Below the pieces are notes generated by a model that worked only from the letters and a program-made list of their open reading frames with translations, ran no database searches and was not told the DNA's origin. The translations under genes and the position numbers were made by a program. Positions 7,711 to 15,156 of a stretch of DNA of 51,498 nucleotides are shown here, in pieces; the stretch's first letter is position 1; each line of letters begins with the position of its first letter. Source of the DNA: Paenibacillus koleovorans NBRC 103111 (lineage in GTDB: Bacteria; Bacillota; Bacilli; Paenibacillales; NBRC-103111); contig NZ_BIMA01000047.1 of assembly GCF_004000845.1 (NCBI RefSeq), positions 1-51,498 on the forward strand, in the 5' to 3' direction.

Positions 7711-9759
7711 TTAAACCGCTGCCGTTCCGACCAACTCTACTACTTGGAAGCTCTTAGCCGGAACATCCACCTTACATCCTTCAATCGTCACAGCTTGATC
7801 GTTCGTATCGAAGTTAAAAGCTACACATTTCTCGTTCCCATTACGGTCCGTCCAGAGCGTAGCCATTACTTTTGGATACTGCTTGGCATGCAGCCCTCCC
7901 TGCATCGGCCAGCTTACTTCCCTCGTTTCACAAGCATAAAATGGGATCGCCTTCAGCTTGCCGTACAAAATCAAGTCCTTGTATTGCTGATAGAAGCTTA
8001 CCCCTCGCTTCATGACGGCAAAATAGTCCTCAGCCTTTTCACTATTGATTTCGGCCAGATCGATGCCCTCGACGGTCGGCAACAAACCCCACAAAATATT
8101 GCGAATAAAGTTCAATTCAAACACGTCAAGCGAGTATCTGAATTTGACTAAGGAGCCGTAGCTCAAAGCGTAATCCCCATAAATCATGGTGAACAGAGGC
8201 ACGGATTCGCAATTCTCCACCCCAGCCAATTCCGGGAACGCGATGTTTTGCAGGTTGGTATCCAAAGTCAGGAACACGTCGAATAGATCGACATAAATTT
8301 CACAGCACGATTCCGTCGTAATGATCATATCCGCGCCGACCGTTTTACGTATCAGGTGCAGCATCTCATGATAAGAGTCGTTCCACCACGTACCGCCTCC
8401 TACCGGATGCGAATGCGTTTTATCAAAACAAAGCGTGGAATTGAACGAAGCGATCTGGTCCAAATAAATTCCGTCAAACTTCGTATCCAGCATAAGCTCT
8501 TTGCAGAGCGCATTCACTCTTTGCTGCCACATGGCCGTTGTCGGACACATCGGCTTCAGGTTGTTGTCCTTCCACGGTTCTTCGAATAGATTGCCTTGCT
8601 GATCCTTCAAAGCGTAGGCGACGGCATTTTCAGATTTCCAGCTGTCAATATTCGTGTCCCACATCCGTGCGTTGATATAAGGGATTTTGGTGATGCCTTC
8701 TTCCGTAAACTTCTCGTTCCATGCGGTCAGCTGTTCCGGCCAGCCCTTGTCCCGGAGCTCCTGGGAAATATAGTCGGGATAGTCCACATCATGTTCGCCC
8801 ATATGCCAGCCGTACCAATGCAAAGCCAGATTGGCACCGGTTTTATCCCTTATTAGTTTGGCGGTGTCGAAATATTCCTGCGTGTTTTTCCCAAGCTCGA
8901 AGCTGTTATGGTTGATTCTCCACAAATCCGTCTTCACAAGCTTTTCCGGCAAATATTTGTCCACTAGCTTCGTTTTGCACCACTTTTGCTGAATCGCCCA
9001 TTCCCTGTACATCCCAGCCGCAGTCTGCCAATCTCCCTCAAAAAAGCTGAGCACAGACGGATAAGGCATTTGATAGGACTTCAGCGTCCCCATATGCTCC
9101 GGGTAGTTGGTCATTTTATAATCAAAGCCATTATTCCGCTCGTTGTAGTAATAGCCGGTCGTCTTGATATACACATCACTATCCTCGGTCGCAAAATAAT
9201 AGCCGAATTTACCCGTACTATAATAGGAAGAGAATTGGTAGGAAAACTGGGAAGGATATTCATTTTCATATTTCAGGACCCCCCTGCCCCACCAGAATGG
9301 AATTTCCTCTTCTTTACTCAGCAAAGTCTGAATCGGATTCTTGACAATCAGGCCGTTCTGCCAGGGCAACAGCAGGTAATCGTCAGCAGCTTCACCGGTT
9401 ATGGAGGTCATGGTACCGATAATCGGGAATTCTACTTTGTTGAAGTTAGCTTGTTCCAACAGGACATTTACGGCAATGTCCCAATTGCTCTTCGAGCCGC
9501 TCATATTCACATTGACTTGGACTTGGATGGCTTCGCTCGACCAGGAGAGGACCAAATCCGTTCCATTCAGCGAATAGGAAAATTCCGTTGTATCAGCCGG
9601 CTCAATGAACTGAAAGTCATCCCCGGAAACCGTTTCCACCCGCCAAAGAATGCTGTCCAGCTCCACAACATGATCCTTATAAACGGCCCGTTTCAAATAT
9701 CCTGTGTTCTCATCAAAAAACAGACTCGTGCCGCTATCTTTCAACTCTATATGGCCCAT
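7711..9759 (-). CDS. DUF6259-type TIM-barrel glycoside hydrolase
   Basis: A 682-residue protein without a signal peptide. The first ~270 residues are beta-rich, the middle is a TIM barrel, and a small beta domain closes it. Barrel strands include GANLALHWYGWHMGEHDVDYP and KFDGIYLDQIAS, whose Asp near residue 434 is the likely nucleophile. The strand MIITTESCCEIY carries a Glu near 483, a candidate acid/base. The arrangement resembles GH101/clan-D-like enzymes, and the family is usually named DUF6259. The start is taken as ATG at 9759, after AAAGGTGG at 9770-9777, rather than the GTG four codons earlier inside that ribosome site. It lies 19 bp after the upstream FAD oxidoreductase gene. The residue roles are inferred. 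Confidence 0.7.
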   Translation of the reverse strand: MGHIELKDSGTSLFFDENTGYLKRAVYKDHVVELDSILWRVETVSGDDFQFIEPADTTEFSYSLNGTDLVLSWSSEAIQVQVNVNMSGSKSNWDIAVNVLLEQANFNKVEFPIIGTMTSITGEAADDYLLLPWQNGLIVKNPIQTLLSKEEEIPFWWGRGVLKYENEYPSQFSYQFSSYYSTGKFGYYFATEDSDVYIKTTGYYYNERNNGFDYKMTNYPEHMGTLKSYQMPYPSVLSFFEGDWQTAAGMYREWAIQQKWCKTKLVDKYLPEKLVKTDLWRINHNSFELGKNTQEYFDTAKLIRDKTGANLALHWYGWHMGEHDVDYPDYISQELRDKGWPEQLTAWNEKFTEEGITKIPYINARMWDTNIDSWKSENAVAYALKDQQGNLFEEPWKDNNLKPMCPTTAMWQQRVNALCKELMLDTKFDGIYLDQIASFNSTLCFDKTHSHPVGGGTWWNDSYHEMLHLIRKTVGADMIITTESCCEIYVDLFDVFLTLDTNLQNIAFPELAGVENCESVPLFTMIYGDYALSYGSLVKFRYSLDVFELNFIRNILWGLLPTVEGIDLAEINSEKAEDYFAVMKRGVSFYQQYKDLILYGKLKAIPFYACETREVSWPMQGGLHAKQYPKVMATLWTDRNGNEKCVAFNFDTNDQAVTIEGCKVDVPAKSFQVVELVGTAAV

Positions 9760-9778
9760 CTCCGCTACCACCTTTATC

Positions 9779-11089
9779 TTATAAATTGACGCCCGTTATT
9801 AACGCACCATCTTCCGCAAGCTTGTTCCTTAACGCAACAACATCCACTTCGCAAACATTGGAGTCGCCCTGGATCGCCATAGCTGCGGCCGTACCGGCAG
9901 CCTGCCCCATCGCGATACAGCTGGCCATAATTCGTATAGCGGCATGCGCTTCATGCGTAGAAGAAACGCATTTTCCCGCCACTAGCAGATTGGTAACCGC
10001 ACTCGAATATAAGGCTCGATAAGGGATGTCGTTCCATCCGCCCTTCGGGTACGTGATCGTTTTTTGGGCGCTTCCGTATCCAATCCCAGACCCCTTCGGG
10101 TTGTGTATATCGATAAACCAGGAATTGCAGCCAATTCCATCGTCAAATTTCCTGCCCTCGACCACATCGTCTTCAGTCACAATGTAATCGCCCTTGAGTC
10201 TTCTCGTTTCACGCACGCCTAACAAAGGGGCAATCGAGATGATTTGGATATGCTCGCAACCTGGAACGTTTTCTCTCAGCAGCTTGATATAAACTAAAAT
10301 TTTCTTTCTTCCTTCTAAATAAGCTTTGGATAAGTCGCTGGCCTTGGTGCCGTCTATCCCTACGATTCTCGGGCAATTGAAGGCAAGCTCGTTAGGACGG
10401 TTGATCAACGGATAATTCTGAAAGCTTTTCGTATCTAAAATTTCAAACCCGGTCCGTTCCGAATATTCCTTAATGGCTTGCATAAACGTTTCTTTTCCCT
10501 CTACCGAAGTCAGGTAGCCTCTTGCTGCAGGAACATCGATATTGCCGGCAATAAATCGCAAGCTTACCGCCTGGGTCAAGCCGTCGCTCTCGCGCCCGAA
10601 CATAGTGGGACTGCCAGCCCGATAGGCTACATCCGCATCTCCTGTGGCATCGATGTACACATTCGCCTTGAATCTGGTAACCCCTGATTTGTTCGCTCCG
10701 ATCAAACCTATGATTTGCTCCCCTTGCCGTTCGACATCATAGATGAAGGTGTGGAACAGCACTTGGACACCGCGACTCATCAACAATTCGTCCAGTACGC
10801 ATTTGATAATTTCAGGGTTGAAATTGAATTCCATGCCTTCATAGAACTGACTCAGATCCATAATTTTGTCCAGATTTCCGGCTACTACTTTTTTCCCGTC
10901 ATACGTGAAGACGCCGTTCTTCATCATGGGCGTTACGAGTCCTGCGGTGGCCACGCCTCCCAAGCAGCTGGTCTGCTCCAGCAGCAGCACTTCGGCACCG
11001 CCTTCGGCAGCCGAGATCGCTGCGGATACCCCGGCCATACCTCCGCCAACGACGATGACATCTTTTTTTATCGTTTCAGCCACAACCAT
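9779..11089 (-). CDS. FAD-dependent oxidoreductase (FAD_oxidored family), first of two
   Basis: A 436-residue flavoprotein with VIVVGGGMAGVSAAISA at the N-terminus, LLLEQTSCLGGVATAGL next, an internal VYIDATGDADVAYRAG motif and the C-terminal NLLVAGKCVSSTHEAHAA motif. It is clearly homologous to the product at 6295-7680 but divergent, so the two probably act on different intermediates or form a heteromer. The start is set at ATG 11089, where AAGGAGCG lies 9 nt upstream; an in-frame start 20 codons earlier lies inside the preceding terminator region. It follows the terminator at 11133-11172 and so may be expressed by read-through from the importer genes. Confidence 0.8.
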   Translation of the reverse strand: MVVAETIKKDVIVVGGGMAGVSAAISAAEGGAEVLLLEQTSCLGGVATAGLVTPMMKNGVFTYDGKKVVAGNLDKIMDLSQFYEGMEFNFNPEIIKCVLDELLMSRGVQVLFHTFIYDVERQGEQIIGLIGANKSGVTRFKANVYIDATGDADVAYRAGSPTMFGRESDGLTQAVSLRFIAGNIDVPAARGYLTSVEGKETFMQAIKEYSERTGFEILDTKSFQNYPLINRPNELAFNCPRIVGIDGTKASDLSKAYLEGRKKILVYIKLLRENVPGCEHIQIISIAPLLGVRETRRLKGDYIVTEDDVVEGRKFDDGIGCNSWFIDIHNPKGSGIGYGSAQKTITYPKGGWNDIPYRALYSSAVTNLLVAGKCVSSTHEAHAAIRIMASCIAMGQAAGTAAAMAIQGDSNVCEVDVVALRNKLAEDGALITGVNL

Positions 11090-11122
11090 TTTTACCGCGC
11101 TCCTTACTCTCATCCGATTTCT

Positions 11123-11172
11123 GCAAAAAGAAAAACAGGCTGTAGGCATAGGAATATGACAACAGCCTGTTT
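11123..11172 (-). terminator. Terminator after binding protein, likely leaky
   Basis: On the minus strand, AAACAGGCTGTT pairs with ACAGCCTGTTT around a 17-nt loop and is followed by TTTTCTTTTT. It lies between the binding-protein gene and the co-oriented FAD/glycosidase genes. Partial read-through would give more binding protein than enzymes. Confidence 0.8.
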
Positions 11173-11191
11173 AGTCGTTCAGAAGAAACGT

Positions 11192-12748
11192 TTATTTTTT
11201 GTAGGTAGCGTACCAGCCGTCCACTTCTTTGACGCTGTCGTCGCCGCCGGAAGTTTTGTACTGCTGGATAAAGGCATCCAGTCCGTTGATTCCTCCATCT
11301 GTGATAATCGCTTTGATCATAAAGTCATTGATCATCGTGATCAGCTTCTGATTGTTTTGCGAGTAGACCGTCTGGGCCGGAGGGATGTATCCCATCAGAT
11401 CCGGGAACTTCAGCTTATCCGCAATGTCGTTATTCATCTTCGTATAAGCGTCGAACAATCTGGCATCTTTCCTTACCCGTGCCTGCCAGTAGATCGGGTA
11501 CAATTTCTCATCATAGCCCGACATGTACTTGCCGGCCCAGTTGCGATCGTCGTTGAACTTCGGAAGAATCGGGCTGTAAGCGCCGTCTTTAGCAGTGAAA
11601 TGAACGCCCTCTTCTCCGATCGCCAAATTCTTGTGGATGTCCTTGTCCAATTTGGCATTGATCCACTTTACAACCGCTTCCTGATTTTTGGAGCTCTTCG
11701 GCACATAGGTGAGCGTATCGAATCCGGCGCTACGGCCTAACCCCGCTTTCCCCCCAGGACCTGTCAACGGCTGGATAAAGGCGATTTTGGCGTCCGGCTG
11801 ATTTTTGACCAAGGCATCCGTAATCGTCGGAACCTCCGCCCAGTTCATCGGGATGACGCCGACTTTGCCGCTAGTGAATTTTTCTTTCAGATTCGCATCC
11901 TTGTTGATCGCAAATTCCTTGTCCAGCAATCCGTCTTTATATAGGGTCACGGCGAAGCTCAGGTACGATTTGAAGTTCGAGTCCAAAGGACGAGGGACGA
12001 GCTTGCCGCTCGACTCGTTCCAGCCGTTCGGCATCCCGAAGGCGCCGATCAGGTTCACGGTATTGATGCCCATCGTATCGGCGTTCGAGCCGTTCACGGA
12101 GAACGGTATCGTGCCGGCACCGCCAGGAGCTTTTTCCTTGAACGCTTTCAGGACGGCTACGAATTCGTCTGTCGTCGTAGGCATTTTCAAGCCGAGCTTG
12201 TCCAGCCAATCCTGCCGAATCGCCAGCGTATTGTTGACTACCGAGATCGACGGATTCGGGATCGCATAAATTTTGTTGTCTACCTTCAAGGCGTCCAGCG
12301 TCCCTTGCGACATCGCAGCCTTAATGTTAGGACCGTATTTGTCAATCAGAGGGGTTAGGTCGACTAACGCTCCCCTTCTTGCATACTCGACGAACAAGCT
12401 GCGGAACACGCTGGAGCCGGCGGTATTGATGTAATCGTAGGCTTCTCCCGATGCCATGATCAGGTTCAGCTTATCTTCGGGTTTGTCGGCAGGAAGCATA
12501 TCATAAGTGACTTTGTACCCCGTCTTTTCCTCCAACATCTTCGCAACCGGATACGTATTCAGATCGGTATTAGCCGTATAAGTCAACAAAGCTTTCAGAT
12601 TCGGTTTCGGAGCATTTTTGTCTTCGGTTGGCGCTGGAGTAGGCGTAGCACTAGCGCTAGAACCAGGCGTCTCTTCTTTTCCGCCGCATCCCACTACGGA
12701 CACGGTCATAAGCAGAGCGAGCGCACTAACAACTAATTTTTTGTTCAT
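11192..12748 (-). CDS. Sugar-binding lipoprotein of ABC importer 1 (LplA type)
   Basis: A 518-residue extracellular solute-binding protein. The signal peptide ends in the lipobox SVVGC (Cys near residue 21), followed by a Ser/Thr/Pro/Ala linker, so it is membrane-anchored. The size and motifs (TGYKVTYDMLPADKPEDKLN; SGKVGVIPMNWAEV) fit the long LplA/YtcQ class that binds oligosaccharides. GGGAGGACAAAG precedes the ATG. It is the third gene of the importer, after the two permeases. Confidence 0.85.
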   Translation of the reverse strand: MNKKLVVSALALLMTVSVVGCGGKEETPGSSASATPTPAPTEDKNAPKPNLKALLTYTANTDLNTYPVAKMLEEKTGYKVTYDMLPADKPEDKLNLIMASGEAYDYINTAGSSVFRSLFVEYARRGALVDLTPLIDKYGPNIKAAMSQGTLDALKVDNKIYAIPNPSISVVNNTLAIRQDWLDKLGLKMPTTTDEFVAVLKAFKEKAPGGAGTIPFSVNGSNADTMGINTVNLIGAFGMPNGWNESSGKLVPRPLDSNFKSYLSFAVTLYKDGLLDKEFAINKDANLKEKFTSGKVGVIPMNWAEVPTITDALVKNQPDAKIAFIQPLTGPGGKAGLGRSAGFDTLTYVPKSSKNQEAVVKWINAKLDKDIHKNLAIGEEGVHFTAKDGAYSPILPKFNDDRNWAGKYMSGYDEKLYPIYWQARVRKDARLFDAYTKMNNDIADKLKFPDLMGYIPPAQTVYSQNNQKLITMINDFMIKAIITDGGINGLDAFIQQYKTSGGDDSVKEVDGWYATYKK

Positions 12749-12821
12749 CTTTGTCCTCCCTATTGTTTCTTTATTTATTTAGACCTTGACCCCCGATTTC
12801 AAGTACAAGGTTAAATACAGC

Positions 12822-13703
12822 TTAGCCTTTGACCGATCCGATCATAATGCCTTTGATAAAATGACGCTGCAGCAGCGGATATACGAGCAGAATCGGCACG
12901 GTGGACGCAATGATCGTGGCCGCCCGGACCCCGTCCGGCGTGACATTCATCAGCTCATCCGCACTTTTCATCACTCCGGCAGCATTGCTGTCCATCACGA
13001 TCGCTACATCTCGCAGATAGAGCTGCAGAGGCTTCAGCTCCTGACTGTTGATATAGAGCAGAGGATTGATATAGTCGTTCCAGTAGCTGACGGCATAGAA
13101 CAGGCACACGGTGGCGATGACCGGCTTGGAGATCGGGATGATGATGCGGAACAAGATGGTCAAGTTCGATGCCCCGTCCAGACTCGCGGACTCTTCCAGG
13201 CTGGGCGGAACGTTTTCATAGTACGTTTTGATCAGCAGCAGATTGAATACGTTCACCAAACTGGGAAGGATCAGAGCGCCCAAGGAATCCATCAATCCGA
13301 GCGAGCGGATCAGCAAGTAATTGGGGATCATTCCTCCGTTGAACAGCATGGAGAAGACAAACAGGATCAGGACTAGTTTTATCCCAGGGATGTTCTTTTT
13401 AGACAGCGGGTAAGCCGTTAAGGAAGTCAGCACAATCGCTGTGAACGTCCCGACGACCGTGACAATGATTGATACGAGAAACGAATCCTGAAACTGACTG
13501 GAGGTAACGACGAACTTCATCGTGTCCAGCTGGAAGTCGATCGGGTAGATGCCTACCTTGCCTGATATAACGGCCCATTCCGCACTCACCGCTTTCGAGA
13601 AAACGTTTAGGAAAGGAAATAGCGTAGTAATCGCTAACAAAATCAAGAACACATAAACGAATGTATCTAAACAAATGTCTCCAAACGTTTTTCTTCTGAC
13701 CAT
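12822..13703 (-). CDS. ABC importer 1 permease, LplC/YtcP type
   Basis: A 293-residue membrane protein with about six transmembrane helices. The ATPase-docking EAA loop reads EESASLDGASNLTILFRIIIP, and the C-terminus HFIKGIMIGSVKG is typical of the LplC/YtcP class. It lies 10 bp after the LplB-type gene, with GGGGCGG as ribosome site. It pairs with the 13714-14667 product to form the channel. No ATPase gene is nearby. Confidence 0.85.
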   Translation of the reverse strand: MVRRKTFGDICLDTFVYVFLILLAITTLFPFLNVFSKAVSAEWAVISGKVGIYPIDFQLDTMKFVVTSSQFQDSFLVSIIVTVVGTFTAIVLTSLTAYPLSKKNIPGIKLVLILFVFSMLFNGGMIPNYLLIRSLGLMDSLGALILPSLVNVFNLLLIKTYYENVPPSLEESASLDGASNLTILFRIIIPISKPVIATVCLFYAVSYWNDYINPLLYINSQELKPLQLYLRDVAIVMDSNAAGVMKSADELMNVTPDGVRAATIIASTVPILLVYPLLQRHFIKGIMIGSVKG

Positions 13704-13713
13704 AGTACCGCCC

Positions 13714-14667
13714 CTACCAGATGCTTTTTTGTGTGAGCTTTTGACATACTTTGTTGCCCGTTACGACTAAGGCGAAGCCGACCACGGAGTTGAACAACCC
13801 AACCGCCGTACTGAACGAATAGTCCATCGTCCCGAGCCCTATTCGATATACGTAGGTGCCGATAACATCAGCGGTTTCATACACGACCGAGTTGTACATG
13901 ACCAGGATCTGCTCGGTGCCGGCTTCCAGCACATAGCCCAGCCTGAGAATCAGCATAAGCACTATCGTAGAGGCTATCGATGGCAAGGTGATGTGGATGA
14001 TCTGATTGATCCGACCAGCCCCGTCAATATCGGCCGCTTCGTACAGGTCTTGATCGATTCCCGCAATGGCGGCGATGAATACGACTGCATTCCAACCCAC
14101 TTCCTTCCAGCCGGCCGAGAACACCAGCACGCTCCGGAACCAATCGTTATCAATCAAGAAGGAAATCGGTTCGCCTCCGAGCGACTCTATGATGCGATTC
14201 ACAATCCCGGATGACGGCGACAAAATATTTACAAACAATCCTCCGATGATGACCCAAGACAGGAAATGCGGAAGATAGATTATGGTCTGCACCACGCGTT
14301 TGAAGAAAATTTTCCGGACCTCGTTTAACACGATCGCTACGAAGATGGGGAGAGGAAACAGGATGACGATTTTGTAGACGCTGATTAGCACCGTGTTTTT
14401 GAGTACTCGGAAGAACTCGTTGGATGAAACCAATTTCTCGAAGTTGTCCAAGCCGACCCATGGGCTGCTGCCGATTCCGTCGAATATATTGAAATCCTTG
14501 AAGGCGATCAGGATTCCGTACAAGGGGACGTATTTGAAGAGGAGCAAATGAAGCAAGCCGGGCAATAAAATCAAATACATGCTCATATGGGCTTTCCACT
14601 GGTTTCGTTTTCGTTTCCTAATCGGCGTATTAGGAATATTCGCTATGGAGTGTTCGGTCATGTCCAT
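13714..14667 (-). CDS. ABC importer 1 permease, LplB type
   Basis: A 317-residue membrane protein. A basic cytoplasmic N-terminus (RKRKRNQW) is followed by about six helices, with the LplB-class signatures YVPLYGILIAFKDF and YLPHFLSWVIIGG and the EAA loop EAADIDGAGRINQIIHITLP. AAGGAGG lies 10 nt before the ATG at 14667; a second ATG two codons on is possible. It is the first gene of glycan operon 1. Candidate response-regulator sites lie 61-91 bp upstream. Confidence 0.85.
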   Translation of the reverse strand: MDMTEHSIANIPNTPIRKRKRNQWKAHMSMYLILLPGLLHLLLFKYVPLYGILIAFKDFNIFDGIGSSPWVGLDNFEKLVSSNEFFRVLKNTVLISVYKIVILFPLPIFVAIVLNEVRKIFFKRVVQTIIYLPHFLSWVIIGGLFVNILSPSSGIVNRIIESLGGEPISFLIDNDWFRSVLVFSAGWKEVGWNAVVFIAAIAGIDQDLYEAADIDGAGRINQIIHITLPSIASTIVLMLILRLGYVLEAGTEQILVMYNSVVYETADVIGTYVYRIGLGTMDYSFSTAVGLFNSVVGFALVVTGNKVCQKLTQKSIW

Positions 14668-14727
14668 TTTGTAAGCGCCTCCTTCTATGTGTTTATTTTA
14701 CTGGAGACCGGAAATGAAACATATACG

Positions 14728-14758
14728 ATAAAAATTCGAAATTCGCTAATAATATTCA
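14728..14758 (-). promoter_or_regulatory. Candidate response-regulator operator for operon 1
   Basis: Two direct half-sites, ATAAAAATTCG at 14728-14738 and AATAATATTCA at 14748-14758, are spaced exactly 20 bp apart. The same pair at the same spacing occurs upstream of the SGNH gene (19501-19531). YesN-family regulators have an AraC domain with two DNA-binding helices and often use such half-site pairs. Assignment to the local regulator at 16964-18559 is inferred from location. Confidence 0.5.
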
Positions 14759-14780
14759 ATTTGTCGGCAGAAAGAGAAAA

Positions 14781-14809
14781 ACCATCAGGGCTTTGATCAC
14801 CCTGATGGT
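14781..14809 (-). terminator. Terminator of the kinase/regulator transcript
   Basis: On the minus strand, ACCATCAGGG and CCCTGATGGT form a perfect 10-bp stem with a 9-nt loop, followed by TTTTTCTC. It ends the response regulator-histidine kinase transcript before the importer promoter. The palindrome array at 14987-15141 therefore lies in that transcript's 3' untranslated region. A smaller GGCGGC/GCCGCC hairpin lies at about 14888-14905. Confidence 0.8.
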
Positions 14810-14986
14810 CCATTGTCGTTGGCGCACCGTTAGGCGCGCGGGGAGGGCAGGCTTCTCCTTTTTTTGGGGTGGGGTTAGTACGAGAAGGCGGCAACTTAGC
14901 CGCCGCCTAGTAGACTTATGGTTACTTGTAGGATGAGCTAATCGGTTGCAGGATACGGTAGGGCTGGTAAGAGCGGCAATTAAGAC

Positions 14987-15141
14987 GGGAGTTAGTAAAA
15001 AATTTGCACTAACTCGCTTGGAAACCGCAGCTAGTGCGGGAGTTAGTAAATTTGTTTTACTAACTCGCTTGGAACACGCAGTTGATGCGGGAGTTAGTAA
15101 AGTTTTTTTACTAACTCGGCCGGAAGTAGCCACTTGAGTGG
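14987..15141. repeat. Tandem array of three 51-bp palindromic units
   Basis: Units start at 14987, 15038 and 15089, exactly 51 bp apart. Each has a 27-bp palindrome, GAGTTAGTAAA-(5 nt)-TTTACTAACTC in units 2 and 3. In unit 1 only the outer 8 bp of the stem pair. A 24-bp linker follows, starting GCTTGGAA in units 1 and 2. Each linker ends in a mini-hairpin whose stem differs by unit but stays paired: CCGCA/TGCGG, CGCA/TGCG, CCAC/GTGG. A degenerate fourth linker may precede unit 1 near 14960-14986. Because 51 is a multiple of three, both strands stay open, but the paired changes argue for structure rather than coding. Confidence 0.85.
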
Positions 15142-15156
15142 GAGCAAGTCCATTTT

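Noticed and set aside
6316-8151. A 611-codon plus-strand open frame
   Set aside because: It runs antisense across the ends of two well-supported genes (FAD oxidoreductase and DUF6259) and has no ribosome site or recognisable domain.
6295-11089. Naming the FAD enzymes xanthan lyases, as in some database entries
   Set aside because: Both have only flavin-binding motifs and no lyase toroid; the label comes from genomic neighbourhood.
10478-11740. Plus-strand open frames opposite the FAD oxidoreductase and binding-protein genes
   Set aside because: They cross a terminator and two strongly supported minus-strand genes and show no domains.
14756-15133. Open frames on both strands through the 51-bp array, which could encode a 17-residue repeat protein
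   Set aside because: Openness on both strands follows from a repeat length divisible by three. The paired stem changes favour structure, and no start with a ribosome site is present.
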